In this document: positions 31,301 to 42,046 of the stretch, in pieces
How positions within the stretch are numbered: position 1 is the stretch's first letter
Layout of the letters: every line of letters starts with the position of its first letter
Assembly: GCA_032718475.1 (NCBI GenBank)
Contig: JAUCBJ010005741.1
Span: forward strand, 79,671 to 143,670
Length of the DNA: 64,000 nt
Direction: 5' to 3'
Origin: Nemertoderma westbladi
Taxonomy: Eukaryota > Xenacoelomorpha > Nemertodermatida > Nemertodermatidae
Notes under the pieces: generated by a model
Database searches by the model: none
What the model was told of the DNA's origin: nothing
Seen by the model: only the letters and a program-made list of their open reading frames with translations
Position numbers and translations under genes: made by a program

Positions 31301-32311
31301 CTGCTTCTGTAGAATCGCAGTGAGTTCGTTGTGTGGTAGATTGCGGATTGTTTGTAGGGTTGCTTCGGAAACAACATCGGCGCTTAGTTCGGGGGCCGGC
31401 TGCTGGTTGTTGTGCAGCATGGCGCAGAGCTCTGATTGGCTGAGGTTGTTGAGCGTCTGTAGAGTAGCTTCGGTGAGGATCTGCGCTGCTTCCGGACTCA
31501 GAGGAATATTCGCGGTCATCGCCATGTGCTGCTGCTGTTGTTGCTGCTGCAGCAACTCGGCCGCCGCCAAAGCCTGCAGATTACCGCCGTTTCGTCCGGC
31601 ATCCCACCCCGTCTGCACTTTGCTGCCGCCGACCTGCACTTTGCCAACATCAGTATTAATTTTTCCGCCACCGGCCGCCAGTTTGCCGCCTTCGGCCAGC
31701 ACTTTTCCGCCATCGGCCTGAACAATGCCGCCATCGGCCTGCACTTTGCCGCCATCGGCCGCCACTTTGCCGCCATCGGCATGCACATAGGCCTGCGCAT
31801 ACGAATGGTTCCGCTCTTGCAACTCCTTCTCAACCCGCTGCAATTCGTCCAGGATTTCCTGCTTTCGCTGCAACTTATCCTCCTTATTGCTCTTTACTTT
31901 CTCCTTATTGGCTGATTTCCCGTCACTTTCTTCGCACTCTGATTGGCTGGAAGGGCGCGGCGGGGCGCGGGGTGCCGCAATGTTAATTAACTCTTGGTAT
32001 TTTTGGTTCATGATGGCTGTGTGGCTGAACGCTGAGTATTGGTTGGCTGCATAATGCTGCTGGGTCTGGTCTGGCAGCAGATTGGGGGCGTATAGCTGCT
32101 GGGACTGGTCTGGTAGCAGGTTGGCGGCGAGATGGAGAGGGTATATGAGCGAGCCCCCCGTCGACCCTGGGGGTAGAGAACCAGGCGGGTTGGTGTAGAG
32201 AGGAAGTTGTGTCGCGTCGTACATGGACTCTGGCGGGACCGAGCCTGGGGTTGCCATTCGCGTGTCGCAGCGCTCGCACTTGTGCTCGGACGTTACTGAC
32301 TGGGCGTCAAC
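31301..32311 (-). CDS. ANKHD1: Ankyrin repeat and KH domain protein, coding exon 3 (linker)
   Basis: This 337-codon phase 0-0 exon has acceptor TTTTCTCAG|GTTGAC at 32311 and donor AAGCAG|GTAAGC at 31301/31300. It encodes the linker between the two ankyrin blocks. In order it has an N-terminal CERC motif; a Gln/Pro/Tyr-rich stretch; a Lys/Glu coiled coil KEDKLQRKQEILDELQRVEK, corresponding to the conserved ELKKN...KILKELQKVE coil of vertebrate ANKHD1; eight or so 7-residue ADGGKVQ-like repeats; a seven-Gln run; and two related TEATLQTLNNLSQSEL / SEATLQTIRNLPHNEL segments. The frame through both splice sites matches the neighbouring exons. Its symmetric phase means that skipping it would keep the frame. 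The ATG at 32257 is internal and not the gene start. Confidence 0.9.
31607..31786 (-). repeat. Coding 21-bp minisatellite (ADGGKVQ heptads)
   Basis: About eight tandem 21-bp units (on plus, GCCGCCATCGGCCTGCACTTT-like, 21 bp) encode ADGGKV(Q/A) heptads within exon 3. Units near 31610-31680 are more diverged (GGSKVQ, DVGKVQ, GGGKINT). It is in frame and follows the conserved coiled coil. Confidence 0.9.
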
Positions 32312-32452
32312 CTGAGAAAAATATAAATGTTGATGAAAGATAGTGAGTAGATTCTGAGATGCGGATATAATTATTATTCAAAGTAAAACGTTAATAAATA
32401 ATAAACATTACCCTTTCTAACTGCGTTTTGTATTGAACCGAATTGAGTTCCA

Positions 32453-32580
32453 CGGCAGGCTTTTCTAACCAAAACAATAAACTAAATTTAGGAACATAGT
32501 TTACAGTAAATGTTTTACTTCTATGCACCAATTTTTCAATATTAATTTAATAAAGGAAGACTGAAACGATACCGTAATTG
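32453..32580 (+). repeat. Dispersed repeat, copy 2 (longer version)
   Basis: GGCAGGCTTTTCTAACCAAA, then ACAATAAACTAAA, later CAATTTTTCAATATT and GACTGAAACGATACC. The same order is present at 48417-48545. It lies in intron 2, just upstream of exon 3. Confidence 0.65.
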
Positions 32581-32588
32581 CAATGTAT

Positions 32589-32733
32589 GGCCCCCCTCAC
32601 ACGGAGCAACTTGTTTCTGCAACTTGTTTCCGAAACTTGTTCTGTGTGTGAGGACTCCAGCAACAAGTTTCTGCAACTTGTTTCCGCAACTTATTTCTCA
32701 GTGTGAGGGAGTCCAGCAACAAGTTGCTGGAAG
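32589..32733. mobile_element. Small MITE-like element with CCCTCACAC ends
   Basis: The left end CCCCCCTCACACGGAGCAAC is mirrored by a right part GTGTGAGGGAGTCC and a following CAGCAACAAGTTGCTGG. The interior alternates GCAACTTGTTTC and CAACAAGTT words in both orientations. At about 145 bp it is non-coding. Superfamily and TSD are undetermined. Confidence 0.5.
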
Positions 32734-33512
32734 TCTAGTATTTGCTATTTCATTTTATGAAAATGTTCTAGAACATGTTAGCTATCCATAAATATATATA
32801 TATATGTTCTAGAAAAAATAGTTTTTGTTCTAGAACAATTTAAAAAAAAATTAAAAAAATTAATGTACTATTTTTATTTTTTAATAATGTTCTAGAACGT
32901 GTTAGCTATTCAGAACTAGAAAAAAAAAGTTCTAGAACAAATAGTTTTTGTTCTAGAACAGTTCAAAAATAATTTTTTTTAAATTTTATTTAGAATTTGT
33001 TTCATATAATTTTTAATCGTTGCTGGCAAGATGGGTTTGGGGGGGGGGGGGGGGGTTAGCTAGTACTTTTTTAATTAAAATCTTAATTAAAATTAACAAA
33101 ATTCACTGTATTGAAGGCATTACTGTATATACAGAAATTAATGATAGGCCTATGCTTAGAATACTTAGGCCTATACTGTATAATATTTATTATTTAGAGG
33201 ACAGCGGGTAATATTTTCTGATCAAATCCAACAGAGCAGAAAATGGGAATTCTTTGTGTAGAAGCTTTCCAACGAAACTCAGCTAGTTGTTGGGCGAAAG
33301 TCAAATCTTAGCTATAGAAATTCGATTATTCTAGAAAATTCAATTTCCTTGACATCAAATAAAACATAACTAACAAAAAATAAAATTTGTAAGCTTTTTT
33401 TAAAATTTGTTCTAGAACAAAAAATATTTTTTCTAGAACATTTTATTATTTTTTTTCAAATGTATCTCATGTTCTAGAACATTTCATAAAAATAAATAGC
33501 AAAAACTAGCTA
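32734..33512. mobile_element. ~780-bp TIR element rich in GTTCTAGAAC palindromes
   Basis: The left end (32734-32777) and the right end (33468-33512) are inverted copies of about 44 bp, sharing CTAG, TTTGCTATTT, TTTATGAAA and GTTCTAGAACATG. The interior repeats GTTCTAGAAC or a near-copy about nine times (32765, 32805, 32827, 32889, 32929, 32950, 33409, 33430, 33471). There is no coding potential; a G homopolymer lies at 33037-33054. The target duplication was not identified. Confidence 0.65.
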
Positions 33513-33544
33513 GTAAAAAAAATTTGAGGGGGATGTACCTATAA

Positions 33545-33885
33545 CACACTAGACTAAAATGGGCGGAACTATAGTATAAGTACAAAATGTAGCCACGGGT
33601 GGAACTATAAGAACAAAATGTAGCCACGGGCGGAACTATGAGAACAAAATGTAGCCACGGGCGCAACTATGAGAACAAAATGTAGCCACTGGCTGAACTA
33701 TAACAACAAAATGTAGCCACGGGCGGAACTATACGAACAAAATGTAGCCACGGGCGGAACTATAAGAATAAAATGTAGCCACGGGCGGAACTATAAGAAC
33801 AAAATGTAGCCACGTGCGGAACTATAAGAATAAAATGTAGCCACGGGCGGAACTATAAGAACAAAATGTAGCCACGTGCGGAACT
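33545..33885. repeat. 31-bp minisatellite, ~11 copies
   Basis: The unit is AACTATAAGAACAAAATGTA followed by GCCACGGGCGG, with small variants (GTGCGG, GGCTG, AATAAAATG). It is tandem without spacers. Confidence 0.9.
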
Positions 33886-34041
33886 CCAATCATTTAATTT
33901 AAGTACAATTTTTTTACTAGCTAATTAAATCTACTAGCTAACAAAAACACTAGTAAACTAAAATTACTCAGATTGAACTAAGGTAAGTATTAGATAGTAT
34001 TCAACTTCAAAAATTATTTAAAAAATCATAGTAAAACAATT

Positions 34042-34099
34042 GGTACCACAGAGTAGTTTGCCATGTCGACTCGACATGGCGAACTACTCTGTGGTATCC
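34042..34099. repeat. Near-perfect palindrome/hairpin
   Basis: The arms GGTACCACAGAGTAGTTTGC and GCGAACTACTCTGTGGTATC meet around CATGTCGACTCGACATG. About 28 bp pair on each side, with two mismatches. It lies ~265 bp upstream of the hydrophobic leader at 34364. Confidence 0.8.
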
Positions 34100-34363
34100 C
34101 TCTGTAAAAAGAACAAAGTTGCTTCAGCTTTGCTTGCTTGTCTGTCTAACTAGTTTACCAGAACAGTAATTTGTGCCTGTTGCGTTAAATACTGGTGTAT
34201 CGTATGGTAGATACCGCATTCCGCCGTCTGCACCATACCGAAAATGCATTTAAATACAAGTTAGAACAGCTAGCGGCATGTACCGGTGCTGCAAGCAACT
34301 GCTAATGCTACAAAAATTGGGCACCAAGGCCGGCCAAACGTACTGAAACAACGACGTATAATT

Positions 34364-37138
34364 ATGGCACTTATTGTTCTAGTGGCAGTGGCGACGGCAG
34401 CAGGTGTGATCGGGTTGATTCTTTAGCTGGTAAATCAAGCCAATGTGAATGATTTGGGGATATCTACATCAACACCCCCAAATACCACTGGCACCGCTAT
34501 TGGTGATGAGTCTATCACAGACAGTACCACTATACTGAGTTATTCAGCACCAACAGTACCAGTACTGGAGAGGTATCAGCTACCGAGACCGAGAGGACCA
34601 GTACTGGAGAGGTATCAGCTACCGAGACCGAGAGGACCAGTACTAGTGAGGTACCAGCTACCGAGACCGAGAGGACCAGTACTAGTGAGGTATCAGCTAC
34701 CGAGAGGACCAGTACTAGATAGGTACCAGCTACCGAGACAGAGAGGACCAGTACTAGTGAGGTATCAGCTACCGAGACCGAGAGGACCACTACTAGTGAG
34801 GTACCAGCTACCGAGAGGACCAGCACTAGTGAGGTATCAGCTACCGAGAGGACCAGTACTAGTGAGGTACCAACTACCGAGACCGAGAGGACCAGTACTA
34901 GTGAGGTATCAGCTACCGAGACCGAGAGGACCACTACTAGTGAGGTACCAGCTACCGAGAGGACCAGCACTAGTGAGGTATCAGCTACCGAGAGGACCAG
35001 TACTAGTGAGGTACCAACTACCGAGACCGAGAGGACCAGTACTAGTGAGGTATCAGCTACCGAGACCGAGAGGACCACTACTAGTGAGGTATCAGCTACC
35101 GAGAGGACCACTACTAGTGAGGTATCAGCTACCGAGAGGACCAGTACTAGTGAGGTATCAGCTACCGAGACCGAGAGGACCAGTACTAGTGAGGTATCAG
35201 CTACCGAGAGGACCAGTACTAGTGAGGTATCAGCTACCGAGACCGAGAGGACCAGTACTAGTGAGGTATCAGCTACCGAGAGGACCAGTACTAGTGAGGT
35301 ATCAGCTACCGAGACCGAGAGGACCAGTACTAGTGAGGTATCAGCTACCGAGACCGAGAGGAACACTACTAGTGAGGTACCAGCTACCGAGAGGACCAGC
35401 ACTAGTGAGGTATCAGCTACCGAGAGGACCAGTACTAGTGAGGTATCAGCTACCGAGACCGAGAGGACCAGTACTAGTGAGGTATCAGCTACCGAGAGGA
35501 CCAGTACTAGTGAGGTATCAGCTACCGAGAGGACCAGTACTAGTGAGGTACCAGCTACCGAGAGGACCACTACTAGTGAGGTATCAGCTACCGAGAGGAC
35601 CAGTACTAGTGAGGTACCAGCTACCGAGACCGAGAGGACCAGTACTAGTGAGGTATCAGCTACCGAGAGGACCAGTACTAGTGAGGTATCAGCTACCGAG
35701 ACCGAGAGGACCAGTACTAGTGAGGTATCAGCTACCGAGACCGAGAGGAACACTACTAGTGAGGTACCAGCTACCGAGAGGACCAGCACTAGTGAGGTAT
35801 CAGCTACCGAGAGGACCAGTACTAGTGAGGTACCAACTACCGAGACCGAGAGGACCAGTACTAGTGAGGTATCAGCTACCGAGACCGAGAAGACCACTAC
35901 TAGTGAGGTATCAGCTACCGAGAGGACCACTACTAGTGAGGTATCAGCTACCGAGAGGACCAGTACTAGTGAGGTACCAGCTACCGAGAGGACCAGTACT
36001 AGTGAGGTACCAGCTACCGAGAGGACCACTACTAGTGAGGTATCAGCTACCGAGAGGACCACTACTAGTGAGGTATCAGCTACCGAGAGGACCACTACTA
36101 GTGAGGTATCAGCTACCGAGAGGACCAGTACTAGTGAGGTACCAGCTACCGAGAGGACCAGTACTAGTGAGGTACCAACTACCGAGACCGAGATGACCAG
36201 TACTAGTGAGGTACCAGCTACCGAGAGGACCACTACTAGTGAGGTATCAGCTACCGAGAGGACCAGTACTAGTGAGGTACCAGCTACCGAGAGGACCAGT
36301 ACTAGTGAGGTACCAACTACCGAGACCGAGATGACCAGTACTAGTGAGGTATCAGCTACCGAGAGGACCAGTACTAGTGAGGTACCAGCTACCGAGACCG
36401 AGAGGACCAGTACTAGTGAGGTATCAGCTACCGAGACCGAGAGGACCAGTACTAGTGAGGTATCCGCTACCGAGACCGTGAGGTATCAGCCACAACGAGT
36501 ACGGCTTGTACAGCAATGTTAATCTCCAAGGAGGATGTCTTTTATCGGTCGTTTATCGAATGCGATATAAATGAACCAACAACATGTGCACCCTATGATG
36601 TTATAGAACCCTAAGCGATCAGCTGACAGAATCCGAGCAATATACCGTCGATATCGGAAATGATCTCTTTTTTGGAGAAATTAACCTCGAGAAACTGAGA
36701 TGCGATCGTGAATGGATTATAGTTTATAGACGAATCGCCAACACCCGCAGAAACTTTTGGGATAAAGGTAATTATTACTACAATGGATTCGGAGATTCCA
36801 ATAGAAGTTACTTCCTGGGCCTGGGCAATATCTATCCACTGACAGAGAATAGAGATTGTATTATAAAGACCAACTTTGGTATATCGATGGGACTATACAG
36901 AAACTTTACTCTGGGGCGGTTTACAATTGATTATCTTCTATCGATCACAAGTTATAACGAGGAGTCCAATACCGGCGGGGTATCTGATACAGAAAGAGAC
37001 TACGATCTCTCTGTTCGCAACAAGACGCTGAATGAAACGAAAGGATGGTGGAATGGCGACGCACCTCCCCCAAGTGAATGGGAACCGAAAAATGAAACTA
37101 TTGAGATGAAGCTGAAATGCCTGAAAAGGAAAACCTAG
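34364..37138 (+). pseudogene. Disrupted mucin-like stalk plus fibrinogen-related domain gene
   Basis: It is nested in intron 2 of the ankyrin gene, on the opposite strand. An ATG at 34364 opens a 20-residue hydrophobic leader (MALIVLVAVATAAGVIGLIL) that hits TAG at 34424. The same frame continues with a Ser/Thr-rich segment and enters a 33/39-bp repeat array. The array reads ERTSTSEVSATE in one frame and RYQLPRGPVLV in another. The Ser/Thr/Glu frame has a TAG at 34720; the other has a TGA at 36194. After the array the Ser/Thr frame runs to TAA at 36612. A -1 shift then gives a fibrinogen C-terminal-like domain to 37138, with REWI..YRR, NFWDKGNYYYNGFGDSNRSY, FLGLGNIYPLT, GWWNG and EMKLKC. The usual calcium-binding and ligand-pocket Cys pattern is weak. 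A type II membrane or secreted fibrinogen-related lectin is the likely ancestor. At least three interruptions mark it as a pseudogene, unless assembly errors or unseen introns explain them. Confidence 0.6.
34557..36480. repeat. 33/39-bp minisatellite within the stalk region
   Basis: The units are GTATCAGCTACCGAGAGGAC followed by CAGTACTAGTGAG (33 bp). A 39-bp form has an extra GAGACC. About 53 units are present, with CCAGCTACC/CAACTACC and CACTACTAG variants. All lengths are multiples of 3. Blocks of units are themselves duplicated (for example around 35341-35440 and 35720-35830). Confidence 0.95.
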
Positions 37139-37394
37139 AAAACATTCGATATTAAACTGAAACACATAAAGTAACAAACTGTACAGTAGCAGTAGGTAAC
37201 GTAACTAACATTATAATATTCAACAAAGATTAATAAGAACAATAACAGAACAGAAATAGTTCGACCAACATGTTTTAATAATATCCTCTGTGTTACAATA
37301 AATATATGAACGGCACTGCCGTAGGTCGTGTGACCTCTGTTGGGAAAGCCGGTTCCAGGAACTGAGGTAGGAATCCCATAAAGGATAGATGGAA

Positions 37395-37520
37395 CCTGTA
37401 GACCCAATGGGTAGGCCTAACCCATGGGTTCCTTCCAACACATATACCCAACGGGTAACCCATGGGTTACATCCAACCCATAGACCCAAGGGGTAACCCA
37501 TGGGTTACATCCAACCCGTC
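37395..37520. repeat. Short tandem repeat with ACCCATGGGT palindromes
   Basis: About three copies of a ~40-50 bp unit containing TAACCCATGGGTTACATCCA and ACCCATAGACCCAA. The ACCCATGGGT core is palindromic. Confidence 0.8.
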
Positions 37521-37523
37521 ACA

Positions 37524-37559
37524 ACTACTACGATCGGCATACTGCATTGCAGCTGCATT
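37524..37559 (+). repeat. Dispersed palindromic word, copy 3
   Basis: ACTACTACGATCGGCATACT followed by GCATTGCAGCTGCATT and then TATATATA. It matches the copies at 16945 (+) and 27193 (-). Confidence 0.6.
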
Positions 37560-37891
37560 ATATATATAGTACATATATACTAGAAAGCCAGCAAGCTGGC
37601 TGGAAGGAGCCCGGGGGAAAAATCCTAGCTAATTACAGATAACTATGTCAGTCAGCAGTAAGTAAACTAAAATTGTCTAAACTGCAAGGCATGAGGCTAG
37701 CTGACTTTGTGGCTCGCCCCACATAATAAAAAATGCAACTTAGCTACCACTAACAAAAATATAATATGAAGCAAATAATTTCATTATCAAGCATGTTTAC
37801 AAGATATAAGATACGATTACCGAATATTTATAAAAAATGCCCTTGATGCACAACCAGATAAATAACAACGAATAGAGCCAAATAACATAAT

Positions 37892-38025
37892 TTATTACCA
37901 GGTTATTTAGTTATTTTACGAGTTATTTACCCGAGGGACATGTTATAGACCCGAGGCGAAGCCGAGGGTTTATAACTGGCCCGAGGGTAAATAATGAGGA
38001 AAATAACTAAATAACCTGGTAATAA
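37892..38025. repeat. 134-bp imperfect palindrome with GAGGCGAAGCCGAGG centre
   Basis: The outer arms TTATTACCAGGTTATTTAGT(TATTTT) and AAAATAACTAAATAACCTGG(TAATAA) are perfectly inverted over 26 bp. Inner arms ATTTACCCGAGGG / CCCGAGGGTAAAT and TTATAGACCC / GGGTTTATAA continue the pairing to a centre near 37957. The whole unit could fold as one long hairpin, like a foldback MITE. Confidence 0.8.
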
Positions 38026-38552
38026 GTGAGTTATTAACCAATTTTACCAGGTTTCCCACATTTCTAAAAGGGCTTTAGTTTGGGGGCAGAAGTATTAAAA
38101 TGGGGCTTGGATATTTTGGGGGTACAAATATAATATATTTTCAATTTTGTAATTCTTTATGTGTATTATATTTTATTTCAAGACGGTTATTATTCCCTGG
38201 GGAGAAATATCTGAATTGGTGATGAATATCACCGACATTCATGTCCCGCATTTCCTGTCCAGTTCGACAACTAAAGTACATGCATAATAAGCAATAAAGA
38301 GTATTGATAACATAAGTGGTGTACACATCCAATTAGCCCCTTCTCCTTCAAAATTTTAAAATCGTCCACATCTAAGGCCTCACTTGTAGAATCTCATTAT
38401 CAGCTTCATCCATCAGTGTCAACTGATCCCTATCCAATTGAATCTCTAATACATCTAAACATCCCGCCACCATATATCCACCCCCACCCAGTCCATCCCG
38501 CCACCGCCACCATCTTGTCAAGAAAGAATTCGCTTGCGGGGCGAGCCACGAA

Positions 38553-38815
38553 GTGAGCGAAGCCTTAGCATATATATGGGTGTCATTAACGAGTTGCCTG
38601 TCGTCGTCGTCTGTCGTCGTCGTAAATTTTTGATCGCTAATAACTCGGTCATTCCTTGTTTAAATTAAACGAAACTTGGTACGTATATACGTACAGTAGT
38701 CCGGCAAAAGTTTAGAAAGAATCGGAATTTTGTTAGAAAACGAACGAACGTAACGAGGCAAATTACCGACAGACAACTCGTTAATGGGCCCCCTATATGC
38801 TAAGGCTTTGCTCAC
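38553..38815. mobile_element. ~265-bp TIR element, copy A
   Basis: The left terminus GTGAGCGAAGCCTTAGCATA ... CATTAACGAGTTG is mirrored on the right by CAACTCGTTAATG ... TATGCTAAGGCTTTGCTCAC. The inside has TCGTCGTCGTC, ATAACTCGGTCATTCCTTG and TTAAACGAAACTTGGT. A second copy with the same order lies at 53972-54275. Non-coding. Confidence 0.75.
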
Positions 38816-41038
38816 GTCGTGTTGCGCGAACACCCCACGAACGTTTAAGTTCAACTTAGATTATATACTGTAGTATATATATTTTATAGAGTTTAACTAA
38901 GTTAAACTATATCTACGGTAGGCACTAGTGTAGCCTGTGTGACCATATTTGAACTTTAAAAAATACTGTATTTTTTTGTCTTTTGTTATTGTTTTCTAAA
39001 ACATTAGTATAGGCCTATATGTTTTTTATGGTAGCTCTGTAATGTTTTTTTACTAGTGTATGTATTTTTAAATTATTATAAAAAATATGTGATAACATTG
39101 GTATTTCAGGTTTAAACAGTTATTGCTGACCAAAAAATATGACCAAAAATATTAATGATATTTATTGTAATAGGGTTACATTTTTTTATTTTCAAAAAAT
39201 ACTAGCTAGTAATCTACTAGCTACCATTGAAAATATCTGCTAAGGTTCTAGAACATTCACCAATATTAAAAAACACCAAAAAAACAATATTACTTTTTTT
39301 TCAAGATATACTAGCTAGTAAAAAAAACACTAGCTAACATAAAAAATATCGGCACTACTGAACTTAAGGGCCCCAAAATTGACTGGAACCAAACAAATAA
39401 TATTGCAAAGGAGATTCAGGTGATGGTATATTTTTTAGCATCATTTACGTTTTTAAATATTTAACTGCAATTGTAACAATACATATTCTAGAATGTCTAT
39501 TTTACTACAATTAAACTAAACAAATTAGTACCGCTAGTAAGCTTACTGCATGTACTGATCTGACAGTGATACAGAATGGTTACTCAGCAGTTATTATTCC
39601 CCGGGAAAGAATAACTCAGCAATAGAACTCTATGTTAATCTAGTTATTTTTAATAAGTAATAATATCGGAAAAACCCGATTAATTGGTTAATAACAAATT
39701 TAGTTTCCTTCTATAGGTATTACCCCGTCGTCATGCGGAATATCTCTTCCCAGTGAATCCTATGTGAATATGTAATATAGGTATTCCTGCTAAGTTAGGC
39801 AGTAGGCCAGAGCGGGCTCCTTAAATACATGCAACTACTGTATCATAGTGTAGCCTGAACCTGAATAATTATCAGTCAGACAGTCAGTGTTATATATCCT
39901 GAGATTTTTACAGATATTACAGAAAGTATCCCTGAGATTCTTACAGTAAGTATCCCGCAGTCAAGCGGGCTCCTAACTAGTGACGGGCCTAGCGGCCCGA
40001 TAAGAAACCGACTTTTTATTTAAAATAAAAGAGACAATGAGAAATAGTATAGAACTACATAATTATGTAAAATTACAATTATATGTCATACAATAAGACT
40101 AAGAAACCCGATTAATTACTAGTTGCTTAATTCTGGAACAAAATCAACCTGCAAATAGTGAAGACCTTGTTTTGGAATTTTGAAACCATGCTGGTCCGAT
40201 GCGCGACAACGAGTTTGGTTAATAAATTGAAAACTCCATTAATTCATATACACCCAGTAATAAGAAATCCTTAAAAATGTAATTAAATACAAATTATTCT
40301 AGAAAAATTTCCTCAAAAAGTATGAAGTCTTGGCATTGGTGACTTGAAACTAGGCTAGTGAGATTCAGGATATTGCGTTTAATATAAAAATCGAAAACCC
40401 CATCGAATTCCGTAAAGGCGTTGATAAAATATTGCAACTTTTTTGAAATTAGTAAAATTCTAGAACTAAAAAAAATAATTTTTGAACGGCGCTGTTTGGG
40501 GTTTCGAAACATGGATAGGCTGAAAGGGGACATCGAATTAAGTTGAAAACTAAAAACCCCATCGAATTTGGACCAAGCGTTCCGGAGTTATAGCGGATCG
40601 AAAAAATTTACCCCCCCCCCCCCCCCCCTCTGTTGCATCCCTACTATCCACCATGATTATTCGCTCCATGAGACCGCCAGAGCACAAGATTATGCACTGC
40701 CTGGTCCTCAAGGCGAAAACAATGTCCTGCAAAGCGGAAGCGATTCCGTTCAAGTGTCAAGCTAGGGGAGACTAATGTAACACCTTAAATGTTGTATAGA
40801 GTTTGATTGGAGATGTGTTCATTGTACTTGACACAATGAACCCCACAAAACACAATGAATGTATTCTGTCCACTGTCTTATTTTTGTTGTCGTTGTTGTT
40901 AAAAGGGTTTAAACAAAGTGGGGCAGGGTATTCGTATCATCGTATGTAATATAAATTTCATAAATAAGCAAGTTGTAGTTCAGAGGACATTACGAGTCAA
41001 TTTTAAAACAAAATGTTTATCAGTTAGGCAATTATGAT
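38816..41038. other. Intron 2 stretch without recognisable genes
   Basis: No gene seen. AT-rich, with words ACTAGCTAGTAAAAAA near 39197 and 39310 that also occur near 33505 and 33918. A C homopolymer lies at about 40611-40628. Short frames at 40294-40765 have no features. Confidence 0.5.
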
Positions 41039-42046
41039 CAAGGTCAGTAGGCCACCAGAGAAGGCTCAAGGTCAGTAGGCCACCGGAGTAGGCTCAAGGT
41101 CAGTAGGCCACCTGAGTAGGCTCAAGGTCAGTAGGCCACCGGAGTAGGCTCAAGGTCAGTAGGCCACCGGAGTAGGCTCATGGTCAGTAGGCAACCGGAG
41201 TAGGCTCAAGGTCAGTATGCCACCGGAGTAGGATCAAGGTCAGTAGGCCACCGGAGTAGGCTCATGGTCAGTATGCCACCGGAGTAGGCTCAAGGTCAGT
41301 AGGACACCAGAGAAGGCTCATGGTCAGTATGCCACCGGAGTAGGCTCAAGGTCAGTATGCCACCGGAGTAGGCTCAAGGTCAGTAGGCCACCGGAGTAGG
41401 CTCATGGTCAGTAGGCCACCGGAGTAGGCTCATGGTCAGTATGCCACCGGAGTAGGCTCCAGGTCAGTAGGTCACCGGAGTAGGCTCAAGGTCAGTAGGC
41501 CACCAGAGAAGGTTCATGGTCAGTAGGCAACCGGAGTAGGCTCAAGGTCAGTATGCCACCGGAGTAGGCTCATGGTCAGTAGGCACTTGGAGTAGGATCA
41601 AGGTCAGTAGGCCACCAGAGAAGGCTCATGGTCAGTATGCCATCGGAGTAGGCTCAAGGTCAGTCAGTAGGCCACCAGAGAAGGCTCATGGTCAGTAGGC
41701 AACCGGAGTAGGCTCAAGGTCAGTATGCCACCGGAGTAGGCTCAAGGTCAGTAGGCCACCAGAGAAGGCTCATGGTCAGCATGCCACCGGAGTAGGCTCA
41801 AGGTCAGTATGCCACCGGAGTAGGATCAAGGTCAGTAGGCCACCGGAGTTGGCTCATGGTCAGTAGGCCACCAGAGAAGGCTTATGGTCAGCAGGCCACT
41901 GGAGTAGGCTCAAGGTCAGCAGGCCACTGGAGTAGGCTCAAGGTCAGTAGGCCACCGGAGTAGGCTCATGGTCATTATGCCACCGGAGTAGGCTCAAGGT
42001 CAGTAGGCCACTGGAGTAGGCTCAAGGTCAGTATGCCACCGGAGAA
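41039..42046. repeat. 28-bp minisatellite, ~36 copies
   Basis: The unit is CAAGGTCAGTAGGCCACCGG followed by AGTAGGCT (28 bp). Variants are CATGGTCAGTATGCC, CACCAGAGAAGGCTC and CAACCGGAG. It is not a multiple of 3, so no long ORF arises. It lies in intron 2, ~760 bp downstream (on the transcript) of the exon 2 donor. Confidence 0.95.

Noticed and set aside
31274-32257. ATG at 32257 as a separate gene start
   Set aside because: The frame extends upstream to a good acceptor at 32311 in phase with exon 2, and the coil inside matches the ANKHD1 linker.
34530-36233. 567-codon minus-strand ORF (SVADTSLVLVL repeats)
   Set aside because: Antisense shadow of the 33/39-bp minisatellite; no start context or non-repeat sequence.
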